From contig DXVA01000258.1 in assembly GCA_019408975.1 (NCBI GenBank), positions 1 through 6,387 of the forward strand: a stretch of 6,387 bases of DNA, in the 5' to 3' direction. The stretch is from Lentisphaeria bacterium. Lineage in GTDB: Bacteria; Verrucomicrobiota; Lentisphaeria; Victivallales; UBA1829. How positions within the stretch are numbered: position 1 is the stretch's first letter; each line of letters opens with the position of its first letter. The notes under the pieces were generated by a model, which had not been told where the DNA came from, did not search any database, and worked only from the letters and a program-made list of their open reading frames with translations. The position numbers and the translations under genes are program-made. Positions 1 through 5,961 of this stretch are shown piece by piece.

Positions 1-312
1 TGTATTATACGGAAAAGGAGAGACCATCTTCTTTTCCGGCAGCATGCGCATGTTATTAATTCTGAGGGATGCCTGAGTTTGTTTTATCCGCGACTCTGCA
101 ATATGGCATCATGTACCGCCCCGAAGGCCGGAATTTGTTTCAGTAAGCAAAAATCCCATTCTCCTTCTGGCTTTTCAGCCGTTTCGAAAGCGACCCCTCA
201 TCGTATTGCCTGAACGAGTTTAAATTCACCGGCTATTCCTGTATCACTCCCTTCCATTGCCCCCAATGGTAAACAATAGCGTTTCAAGTTTCAAAATTTT
301 TCTTTTATCCTG
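1..312. other. Upstream region with no supported gene
   Basis: I find no convincing coding region here on either strand; the open frames are short and lack a recognisable product. The minus strand has a 26-codon frame around 155-230 with no ribosome binding site or recognisable family. The visible structures are a hairpin near the left edge (listed separately) and a 10-bp perfect palindrome, CATGCGCATG, at 43-52. The stretch probably holds the 3' flank of a gene outside the window plus the regulatory approach to the ROK gene. Confidence 0.5.
10..38. other. Hairpin (12-bp stem, 5-nt loop)
   Basis: CGGAAAAGGAGA (10-21) pairs with TCTTCTTTTCCG (27-38), with a single G-T wobble and a 5-base loop. 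It is not followed by a T-run on either strand, so a classical intrinsic terminator is not supported. It could still mark the 3' end of a gene left of the window or be a small extragenic palindrome. Confidence 0.45.
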
Positions 313-340
313 TTGTTTTTTTCAAAATAACTGCTATATT
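313..340 (+). promoter_or_regulatory. Putative sigma70-type promoter for the ROK operon
   Basis: TTGTTT at 313-318 (-35) and TATATT at 335-340 (-10) are separated by 16 bases in an AT-rich stretch just before the first gene. The predicted transcript would start near 347 and give a leader of about 40 bases before the ATG at 387. No clear palindromic operator overlaps it. The assignment rests only on consensus match and position. Confidence 0.45.
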
Positions 341-374
341 CAGGTTTCATCAATGGTTGACGCAATCATATATG

Positions 375-380
375 AAAGGG
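375..380 (+). promoter_or_regulatory. Ribosome binding site that fixes the ROK start
   Basis: AAAGGG at 375-380 lies 6 bases before the ATG at 387. The in-frame alternatives, TTG at 357 and ATG at 372, have no purine-rich site at a useful distance, so 387 is preferred. Confidence 0.55.
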
Positions 381-386
381 TTGAAA

Positions 387-1442
387 ATGGCGTGCCGCAG
401 CTCTGCGCAGTTACGAAAAAGAAATTGCAATCTGGTCCGAAAGACCATGCCGGGACGCGAGTTCTGGATCAGGGAAACACTGGCTGCCTCCACCGGTTTG
501 AGTCAGGCGACTTGCCACGGCATTCTGATGGAAATGCTGGCCGCCGGGGAAGTGCAGGAACTTCCTCCGGAGGCATCCGAATGCGGACGCCCCGCCAGGC
601 GGTTCCGTTACAATATGGACTATTCCCGGTTTGGTTTTGTCCGGCTTCAATCGCAAAACCGGCAGAAAAGCGTTGCCGTCCGAATCACCGATGCGGCTGG
701 AAGAACCGTTCAGGAGGAACATTTCGATGTGAATGAACTTCCTCTCGCCCGTCTGCTGGAAATCATGGAATCAGTTCTGGACGGATACTCCAGCCTCTGC
801 GCACTGGGACTTTCCTATCAGGGCGTGGTGCGCGATGGAAAAACCGGCGGCTGGAGCTGTATGGAGGAACTGACCGGACTTAACCTTGCAGCAGAAATAC
901 GAAAACACTTCACCGTGCCGCTGGTAATTGAAAACGATGTGAATCTGGCGGCGTGGGGGTATTTTCAAACCCATGCTTCCGAAACAGACTCTCTGGCCTA
1001 TATCGCCTTTCCCAAAGCGAACCTGTTCGGCTGCGGGCTGATTTCGGACGGGCGGCTGCTGCGCGGCAGCAGGGGTTTTGCCGGAGAAATTCTCTATATT
1101 CAGAATCTGACCTGGGAGGAACAGCGCCGGCAGCTCAATCGTCCGCGGGGAAGAGCTGACGTCGTCCTCCAGCTGATCCGTCCGCTGACGGCGCTGTTTG
1201 ACCCTGAACGGATCGCCATTTCCGGAGAGGAACTCCCGAAAGAAGATATTCTGTATATCCGGGAGCAGTGCCGGACCATGCTGCGAAGTGATTTCCTGCC
1301 GGCACTTTATTTTCTGCCGGATTATGCGGAGGATAATTTCAAAGGGCTGTTCGATCTGGTCCTCCGGGAGTTTTACCGTTCCATCGAGACGGGATGCCAT
1401 CCACTGATAAAATCTCATTCAAATGGAGGAGTGATAACATGA
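387..1442 (+). CDS. ROK-family transcriptional regulator, divergent (NagC/XylR-like)
   Basis: The product has 351 residues. The family pairs an N-terminal winged helix-turn-helix with a sugar-kinase-like ROK domain, and members usually repress sugar-use genes in the cytoplasm. Residues about 8-57 read as the DNA-binding domain (TGLSQATCHGILMEMLAAG). ROK signatures follow: IENDVN at 181-186, whose Asp matches the catalytic/sugar-contacting position of the family, and the glycine-rich stretch FGCGLISDGRLLRGSRGFAGE at 214-233. Oddly, the usual ROK zinc motif (CxCGxxGCxE) is absent after GFAGE, and the protein is about 40-50 residues shorter than typical ROK regulators. It may therefore sense a different ligand or none. 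It overlaps the next gene by ATGA, implying translational coupling. Its real ligand cannot be told from the sequence. Confidence 0.83.
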   Translation: MACRSSAQLRKRNCNLVRKTMPGREFWIRETLAASTGLSQATCHGILMEMLAAGEVQELPPEASECGRPARRFRYNMDYSRFGFVRLQSQNRQKSVAVRITDAAGRTVQEEHFDVNELPLARLLEIMESVLDGYSSLCALGLSYQGVVRDGKTGGWSCMEELTGLNLAAEIRKHFTVPLVIENDVNLAAWGYFQTHASETDSLAYIAFPKANLFGCGLISDGRLLRGSRGFAGEILYIQNLTWEEQRRQLNRPRGRADVVLQLIRPLTALFDPERIAISGEELPKEDILYIREQCRTMLRSDFLPALYFLPDYAEDNFKGLFDLVLREFYRSIETGCHPLIKSHSNGGVIT

Positions 1443-1975
1443 AAATCTTTGTTCTGACGGGAAGTCCCCACAGAAACGGAACATCCGCATTGCTTGCCGA
1501 CCGTCTGACAGCCGGAATGCGGGATGCCGGGCATGAAGTTTTCCGGTTTGACGCCGCTTTCGGCAGGGTTCATCCCTGCATCGGCTGCGACAAGTGCGAA
1601 TGCGGCAGCAGACCCTGCGTATTTCAGGATGATATGGCAAAGCTCTATCCGAAACTTCTGGAGGCCGACCTGATCGCCTTTGTCACGCCTCTCTATTATC
1701 ACGGAGCTTCGGCGCAGATCAAGATGGCGATTGACCGTTTCCATGGTATTGACAACCTGCTGCGCAGCCGTGACAGAAAAGCTCTCCTTGCCGTGACCGC
1801 CGCAGATGATAACGACCACATCATGCGCGGAGTCGTCGCAACCTATGAGGAAACTCTCCGCTACCTCGGCTGGCATGATTGCGGGCGGCTTCTGGCAAAG
1901 GGGTGTTATACACTCGCAGATATCGAGAAAACAGATTACCCTGAAAAAGCATATCTGCTCGGCAGGAATTTGTAA
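1439..1975 (+). CDS. Flavodoxin-family protein / NADPH-dependent FMN reductase-like
   Basis: The 178-residue product has the flavodoxin-like fold typical of FMN-binding reductases that pass electrons from NAD(P)H in the cytoplasm. GSPHRNGTSA at residues 8-17 is the FMN-phosphate loop. The segment with PCIGCDKC and DDM at 46-66 and TPLYYHGASAQIKMAIDR at 83-100 are typical of the NADPH-dependent FMN reductase / iron-sulfur flavoprotein group. Cysteines 47, 50, 53 and 60 fit the CX2CX2CX6C spacing seen in iron-sulfur flavoproteins, with an extra Cys55, so a cluster is possible but not proven. GGAGGA at 1425-1430 sits 8 bases before the ATG, and the start overlaps the ROK stop (ATGA), so the two are probably co-transcribed. 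The physiological substrate is unknown. Confidence 0.88.
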   Translation: MKIFVLTGSPHRNGTSALLADRLTAGMRDAGHEVFRFDAAFGRVHPCIGCDKCECGSRPCVFQDDMAKLYPKLLEADLIAFVTPLYYHGASAQIKMAIDRFHGIDNLLRSRDRKALLAVTAADDNDHIMRGVVATYEETLRYLGWHDCGRLLAKGCYTLADIEKTDYPEKAYLLGRNL

Positions 1976-2042
1976 GCGATATCCGGCTTTACGGAAAGTT
2001 TTCAAGGTTGATTGATGAAACAAATATAACAAAAATGGTAAT

Positions 2043-2540
2043 ATGAACAGACGTGACTTCTTAAAAAACACGCTGGCCGTTGCCGCGCTCGGAACGGCTG
2101 CCGGGCTGTCCGGGCAAACGGGAATTGCACAGAACCAATCAGACCATGCAACACGGAAAGGAAAAACGAAAATGAAACACAAATGCAAAATCACGGTCAT
2201 CAAAAAAGAGTGCTATCCGGAATTGCAGAAGCGGTATCTTGCCGATCCGAAATCCGGTCCATGTCCTTTCTTTGAAGTCGGGCAGGAATTCCTTCTGGAA
2301 GGAAATGATTTCTTCCGTATGATGAACGGCAGATTCTGCGCAGAGGCATGGGATGCCGTCAGCCGGTATGTCTATGCCGCATTGCAGGGCGGGTCGATCA
2401 TGAAGGGCTGGACGAACGATGAAAAAGTGATGATTGCCTGCTGCAACGACGGAACCCGTCCGGTGGTTTTCAAGATCGAACGCATTGATGTGGAGGAGCC
2501 GGATTCTTCCGAAGATTCAGAAAACAGCCGGCAGCAGTAA
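2043..2540 (+). CDS. TIGR04076-like protein with N-terminal Tat signal
   Basis: The product has 165 residues. Residues 46-148 match my recollection of the TIGR04076 family, small proteins of unknown function: KCKITVIKKECYPEL, then GPCPFFEVGQEF, FCAEAW and IACCNDGTRPVVFKIERI. Cys74, Cys99, Cys133 and Cys134 are candidate metal or redox ligands. The first 30 residues are a textbook twin-arginine signal: NRRDFLK, then a hydrophobic alanine-rich stretch ending near GIAQ. Family members as I know them usually start directly at the KxKITV segment, so the signal looks like an addition. An in-frame ATG at 2172, preceded by purine-rich GGAAAGGA (2155-2162), could give a cytoplasmic short form. The ATG at 2043 has only a weak ribosome site. 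The gene lies 67 bases after the flavoprotein gene and likely belongs to that operon; such a pairing suggests a redox role, which is inference. Confidence 0.82.
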   Translation: MNRRDFLKNTLAVAALGTAAGLSGQTGIAQNQSDHATRKGKTKMKHKCKITVIKKECYPELQKRYLADPKSGPCPFFEVGQEFLLEGNDFFRMMNGRFCAEAWDAVSRYVYAALQGGSIMKGWTNDEKVMIACCNDGTRPVVFKIERIDVEEPDSSEDSENSRQQ

Positions 2541-2725
2541 AGTCGCAGAAAACCCAATGCCGGCGGTGGCGCTCTCTTTCATCACTGCTGTTCCGCACTT
2601 GTCACAACGGTCAAGGTGTGCAGCATTTATCATTGTCCTCTAACAGCCCCGTTCCTCTTTACTAAAGGGTAATCAGGGGACAACGGCAGGAGTACCTGAT
2701 ATCTACGCGGAGCTCATATATTCAA

Positions 2726-3147
2726 CTAACAGAGCCCCCCTATAAGACCCAGAAGAATCACCTCCGGATGCATCGCCAACACTCCAGCAGACGTGCTCCG
2801 GCGTTTTTTTTCGCCGGAAAACCGGGTCACATCCCGGTCGGCAAGGTGTGTCACACCAGGTCGTTCCAACGCTTCCGCAATCCGAACTTGCCACCTCTGC
2901 TGGCGGCAACTGCAGGTGATGAGGCCGAAAGCGACATCTTCCCGGACTGTCTGTGAAAAAGCTGGTCGTCTGAATTCCGAAAGATCATTCCGATCCGGCG
3001 TCGAACAGCAGTCAGATTTTTTCCTTTGAGCTCCGTTCCGTCAATAACGACAGCACCGGGAACGGCGGGAACGAGTCCAAGGACAGTCCCAAGTATGGCG
3101 GATTTTCCCGCGCCACTCGCTCCGAATACGGCGATTGCGGAAAACCA
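2726..3147 (-). pseudogene. cbiO: Decayed ECF-type cobalt/nickel ABC transporter ATPase (CbiO-like)
   Basis: Intact CbiO proteins hydrolyse ATP to drive cobalt or nickel uptake with membrane partners CbiM and CbiQ. Here the pieces lie in order on the minus strand but in shifting frames. Walker A (VFGASGAGKS) is at about 3129-3100, followed in frame by VIDGTELKGKNLTAVRRRIG and DDQLF. VREDVAFGLI (2947-2918) is in a second frame, and LQLPPAEVAS (2915-2886) in a third. The frame then returns to give RIAEALERPGVTHLADRD and TRFSGEKKR, ending at AGVLAMHPEVILLGL and a stop at 2728-2726. At least three frameshifts are needed. The signature motif has lost one Gly (SGEKKR for the usual SGGEKKR), Walker B lacks its acidic residues, and everything after Walker B is missing. 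The N-terminal strands before Walker A are also not recognisable. It is non-functional as an ATPase. Confidence 0.8.
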
Positions 3148-3179
3148 ATCTGAATCCCATAAACAGGTTGCATCCCCGG

Positions 3180-3329
3180 ACCAGCAAGCCGCCGTCGGCG
3201 AAAAAACAGCGCCTGAACCAGCAGGATGCCCGCCATCACGATAAACGCCGAAGCTGACCCCAGCAGGGCTGCCAGCAGCACCGTACCTTCCGATATGTTC
3301 GCTTGAACCTGTACCTGGAGGGATTCCAT
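3180..3329 (-). pseudogene. Membrane-protein fragment upstream of the cbiO remnant
   Basis: A minus-strand frame starting at an ATG (3329) reads MESLQVQVQANISEG, then one strong hydrophobic helix (VLLAALLGSASAFIVMAGIL), then a basic tail with RRRR. It then runs out of frame into the CbiO remnant, so the frame itself is not a complete gene. Its place directly before cbiO suggests a leftover of an ECF transporter membrane component. The layout of a short soluble piece, one helix and an arginine tail recalls the C-terminal end of CbiM/PDGLE-type proteins. That identity is a guess from context; only the membrane helix is visible. Confidence 0.35.
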
Positions 3330-3348
3330 CTGATCTTGCACAGGAAAA

Positions 3349-4140
3349 TCATTCAAACAAACGACTGTAAAATTTTCGTTTGAACTCCTCATATTTCATG
3401 CCGGTGTATTCCGCATAAAGTCTGCGGCAGATATGGTCGGCAGGATAGTTCACCATGTCCAAACCGTCATTAACGATATTCCAAACAGTTTCCGCGGCTT
3501 CTTCCGGTCCCGGAAATTCATCATTTCCATCCAGAAGATATCTCAGTTGTCGTTCTGCAGCCTCTTCATATCCGGTTCTATCATTCAATGGAGTTTGAAA
3601 ATTGGTTTTTGTACCGCCGGGAATCAATGCCGCGACTTTGATGCCGAATGGCTTCAATTCATAATAAAGAGACTCTACCATTCCCTGCTGAGCACGTTTT
3701 GCCGCTCCGTATGCTCCATCGCGCGGCAACGCGATGATTGCTGCAAGCGAGGTCGTAGTTATGACAACCCCAGCTTTGCGCCGCTTGAAATGTGGAATAA
3801 ATTGTTGAGTAACCAGCATTGTTCCAATCACATCAGTATCGAAAAGTTTGCGAATATCATTTTCTGGAATGGCCTCGAAACGAGCCATAAGTCCATATCC
3901 CGCATTGTTGAAAAGCACATCGACATCATATTCCGTCAAAACTTTTTTACAGGTCTCGCGAATCTGCGCGGAGTCAGTTACATCAAGCGGCATAACCGCA
4001 ACATTCGGATATGAAGCAAATATATCTGCCCTGGCAGGATTACGCATGGTAGCGATTACTCTCCAGCCTTGATTTGAAAAATAAACTGCAGTTTCACGAC
4101 CAATTCCGGAAGAAGCGCCGGTGATGAAAATTGTTTTCAT
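3349..4140 (-). CDS. Short-chain dehydrogenase/reductase (classical SDR)
   Basis: The 263-residue product is a normal length for a classical SDR, a cytoplasmic NAD(P)-dependent oxidoreductase of alcohols or ketones. The cofactor loop TGASSGIG is at residues 7-14. An acidic Asp53 in PLDVTD contacts the adenine in the family. NNAG is at 78-81. The catalytic Ser131, Tyr144 and Lys148 (YGAAK) are present, followed by the IPGGTKTNF segment. Arg33 in ATMRNP suggests NADP preference (inference). The start is set by AAAGGAG (4148-4154) 7 bases upstream of the ATG; a longer in-frame extension to about 4206 has no comparable site. The gene appears complete although flanked by broken genes on both sides. 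Its base composition is visibly more AT-rich than the plus-strand operon, which may hint at separate acquisition. The substrate is unknown. Confidence 0.94.
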   Translation of the reverse strand: MKTIFITGASSGIGRETAVYFSNQGWRVIATMRNPARADIFASYPNVAVMPLDVTDSAQIRETCKKVLTEYDVDVLFNNAGYGLMARFEAIPENDIRKLFDTDVIGTMLVTQQFIPHFKRRKAGVVITTTSLAAIIALPRDGAYGAAKRAQQGMVESLYYELKPFGIKVAALIPGGTKTNFQTPLNDRTGYEEAAERQLRYLLDGNDEFPGPEEAAETVWNIVNDGLDMVNYPADHICRRLYAEYTGMKYEEFKRKFYSRLFE

Positions 4141-4147
4141 GGATGAT

Positions 4148-4154
4148 CTCCTTT
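4148..4154 (-). promoter_or_regulatory. Strong ribosome binding site of the SDR gene
   Basis: On the minus strand AAAGGAG precedes the ATG at 4140 by 7 bases. It decides the start over the upstream in-frame Met at 4161-4163 and earlier codons. Confidence 0.8.
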
Positions 4155-4202
4155 CCTTATCCATAAGTTCAGTTGCTGACGTTTTGCAACAGAGAGCCTG
4201 TT

Positions 4203-4515
4203 TCACTGGTTTCCTGGTATTTTTTTGGTTCCGATCCGTTTCTCATAAACAGGTTTGGCAATTCCTGCTTGTTGAGCAGCGGCGAAACTTTTCAGCATCC
4301 ACGCCATATTCCAGAAGAAAGATTTTGTCGTCCCGGTTATTTTTTCACTATACTCTGCTTTGCCCATTCGACGATTTCCGTCTTTTCCTTCTCTACGCGG
4401 CTGTCACGAACCGCCAGAGCATCGCGGAATGCCGCATCCGACACAAGTTTTTTCATGTCGGAGACACAGGCGGCAAGATTACCGCCATTGTTTTCAGAAA
4501 ATTACGCCGGTTCAT
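4203..4515 (-). pseudogene. Remnant of a Tat-signal protein gene upstream of the SDR
   Basis: On the minus strand GGAGG (4520-4524) lies 4 bases before an ATG at 4515 that opens MNRRNFLKTMA, a twin-arginine signal start. The frame hits TGA at 4455-4453 after 19 residues. A shifted frame (4483-4337) then carries GNLAACVSDMKKLVSDAAF and continues to EIVEWAKQSIVKK and a stop. A third stretch (4325-4203) reads FFWNMAWMLKSF, AGIAKPVYEKRIGTKKIPGN and a stop. The composition of these stretches looks like once-coding protein, and their order suggests one or two broken genes. I do not recognise the family. The remnant sits between a plausible promoter and the SDR, so transcripts for the SDR may run through it. 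Confidence 0.45.
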
Positions 4516-4555
4516 CGGACCTCCCTGTCATTTAGATTTCCCGCCTCTGTTTTTA

Positions 4556-4585
4556 AATATAATCTTTACAGTTACTCTAAGTCAA
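4556..4585 (-). promoter_or_regulatory. Promoter with MerR-like dyad in the spacer
   Basis: On the minus strand TTGACT (4580-4585) is followed 18 bases later by TATATT (4556-4561); an alternative -10, TTATAT, gives a 17-base spacer. Between them lies the imperfect 15-base dyad TTAGAGTAACTGTAA (4566-4580), with one mismatched pair and a central A. Operators of MerR-family regulators commonly sit inside the -35/-10 spacer with this kind of TTGACTTAGAGT sequence, usually with a 19-base spacer, so the fit is partial. It would drive the Tat-signal remnant and the SDR. No MerR gene is in the window. Confidence 0.5.
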
Positions 4586-4715
4586 TAGCCTTGTGAGAAA
4601 AAAATCAAAAAATATTTTTGAACTCAAAATCCATGCTTGCGATCTCCTGATCTGTTCTTCAAGGCCAATGTGATGTCGGCGGCATCCGGCTCTCTACACA
4701 TTTCTGCCGAACTGA

Positions 4716-5390
4716 TATGCCTGCTCGGAGTATTTCGTATGGTTGACGGCGCCGACCGGCCAGACGCCGGAGGCGATGATCCGTCCGGCATCGGTCCAGC
4801 ACCTCGCGGAAAAATACGGTTTTCCAGACGCCGAACTTCAGATCGGCGAATGGCACTTCATGAACCGGAGTTTTGCGGCGGTGCGAGCCTATGACAATAC
4901 ATCGGAAATCTATCTCTCCAATGACGGCATCAACGGGACGGAAAGCGCGGTATTTGCGGCATCCGCACTGATCGGCTGGCAGGACACGCCGCTGGACATG
5001 GCGTTTTATTATGCGGGCACCAACAGCGCATTCGGACTCTTCCGCTGGGACAGGGTGCCGCATAAAACCTACTATGCCATGGAGGCGTTCGGCGAGCTTC
5101 TGCGCTGCCCGCACCGGGTGGAAACCGTATCGGACTGTCCCGATGCGCGCCTTCTTGCGGGAATTGACGGCAATGGAAATGCGCTTGCCCTGCTCGCCGT
5201 CTTCCGCAGCTGCCGGATTGAACATGAGATCGAGTTTTCCGGGCTGGATGCCGCCGGGATCACTGTTCAGGTGCTGGACTATACGCACAAACTGGAACCT
5301 GCAGTATTTGTCCGGAACGACAGGACTCTCCGAATCCGCCAGGACGGATCATCGGCGCTTTACCTGATTCGTTTCCAGAGCGCGCTCTGA
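4716..5390 (+). pseudogene. C-terminal fragment of a clan GH-A-like glycosidase (GH39-like)
   Basis: An open frame runs from just after a TGA at 4713-4715 to a TGA at 5388-5390. It reads YACSEYFVWLTAPTG, TPEAMIRPASVQHL and YGFPDAELQIGEWHF, then GINGTESAVFAASALIGW and DTPLDMAFYYAG, ending in a beta-rich stretch. The (S)FVW...EWH pattern resembles the second half of the barrel of GH39-like glycosidases as I recall them from Lentisphaerota. The Glu of GEWH (codon 4848-4850) would be the nucleophile position and the tail is the usual beta-sandwich. The N-terminal half, with the acid/base Glu, is missing. The only in-frame start nearby is a TTG at 4743 with no ribosome site. It is therefore probably a truncated, inactive gene. 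Exact family and substrate are uncertain. Confidence 0.62.
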
Positions 5391-5462
5391 TCCGGAATCC
5401 TGGAAATACGGAAAGAATTCCATGCAGGGATACAGAAAAAATACAGAATACAACCACATAAC

Positions 5463-5469
5463 AGAAAGG
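5463..5469 (+). promoter_or_regulatory. Ribosome binding site of the prepilin-signal ORF
   Basis: AGAAAGG at 5463-5469 precedes the ATG at 5477 by 7 bases. This supports 5477 as a genuine start and suggests that translation enters the repeated region. Confidence 0.6.
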
Positions 5470-5619
5470 CCCATTCATGAGAAAACGGAGAAAATTCACC
5501 TTGATCGAGCTCCTCATGAGGAAAAGTAATAAAAGTAGTAAAATTGGTATTTTATTCCGTCAGCAGGACAGGGCAGGACGTTGTCATTCCCCTGATCTTA
5601 CTTCTTCTTTCTTCATTCG

Positions 5620-5659
5620 ATTGTTGAATTGTTCGCTTGTTCGCTTGTTCAAATGTTTC
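5620..5659 (+). repeat. 8-bp microsatellite inside unit 1
   Basis: Five consecutive 8-mers are in perfect register: ATTGTTGA, ATTGTTCG, CTTGTTCG, CTTGTTCA, AATGTTTC. The same array occurs in unit 2 (5848-5887) with A instead of C at the first base of the third and fourth repeats. Confidence 0.75.
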
Positions 5660-5704
5660 CTTACTTCTTCCTTTCGTGTTCCCTGTTCCTCTGTTCTTAC
5701 TTCG

Positions 5705-5730
5705 AGGGTGAAAATAAGAAAATTCACCCT
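5705..5730 (+). other. Hairpin at the right junction of unit 1
   Basis: AGGGTGAA (5705-5712) is perfectly complementary to TTCACCCT (5723-5730), with a 10-base loop. The right arm is the FTLIELL coding DNA itself (TTC ACC CT), while the left arm belongs to the element end. Confidence 0.65.
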
Positions 5731-5847
5731 GATCGAGCTCCTCATGAGGAAAAGTAATAAAAGTTGTAAAATTGGTATTTTATTCCGTCAGCAGGACAGG
5801 GCAGGACATCGCCAGTCCCATGGTCTTCCTTCTTCCTTCTTCATTCA

Positions 5848-5887
5848 ATTGTTGAATTGTTCGATTGTTCGATTGTTCAAATGTTTC
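5848..5887 (+). repeat. 8-bp microsatellite inside unit 2
   Basis: The 8-mers ATTGTTGA, ATTGTTCG, ATTGTTCG, ATTGTTCA and AATGTTTC run without gaps, at the same place in the unit as the array of unit 1. Confidence 0.75.
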
Positions 5888-5935
5888 CCCGTTCCTTCTT
5901 ACTTCAGAGTTCCCTGTTCTTCTGCTCTTACTTCG

Positions 5936-5961
5936 AGGGTAAAAATAAGAATTTTCACCCT
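5936..5961 (+). other. Hairpin at the right junction of unit 2
   Basis: AGGGT (5936-5940) pairs with ACCCT (5957-5961), then an A-C mismatch, then AAAA (5942-5945) with TTTT (5952-5955). It is the equivalent of the 5705-5730 hairpin. The loop-side bases differ, but the pairing is largely kept. Confidence 0.55.

Larger units (their letters stand above)
5518..5745 (+). repeat. Repeat/insertion unit 1 (228 bp, 76 codons)
   Basis: The unit begins GAGGAAAAGTAATAAAAG directly after the first CTCAT of the FTLIELL coding segment and ends with a fresh copy of that segment (5723-5745). Its first 62 bases differ from unit 2 at one position (5537, A against T). The middle is variable and pyrimidine-rich on the plus strand. 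The last 45 or so bases are again conserved. If the FTLIELL segment is a target duplication (about 23 bases), the element core is roughly 205 bp. It is a direct tandem with unit 2. Confidence 0.8.

Noticed and set aside
257..736. Plus-strand open frame of 159 codons overlapping the ROK start
   Set aside because: It is in another frame from the ROK protein, whose helix-turn-helix and ROK motifs are clear, and its own sequence has no domain.
771..1418. Minus-strand open frame of 215 codons
   Set aside because: It is fully antisense to the ROK regulator, with no domain and no ribosome binding site.
1415..2203. Long minus-strand open frame (262 codons)
   Set aside because: It lies opposite the flavoprotein gene and the start of the TIGR04076 gene, both well supported by motifs, and its protein shows no recognisable family.
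2641..2725. Terminator after the TIGR04076 gene
   Set aside because: CTTTA/TAAAG near 2658-2668 gives only a 5-bp stem and has no T-run, so it does not support a terminator.
3433..4014. Plus-strand open frame of 193 codons
   Set aside because: It is antisense to the SDR, whose catalytic residues and start are clear.
4121..4588. Plus-strand open frame of 155 codons over the Tat remnant
   Set aside because: The minus strand has the Tat start, ribosome site and promoter here; the plus frame has none of these.
4659..5288. Minus-strand open frame of 209 codons
   Set aside because: It is antisense to the glycosidase fragment, with no family resemblance.
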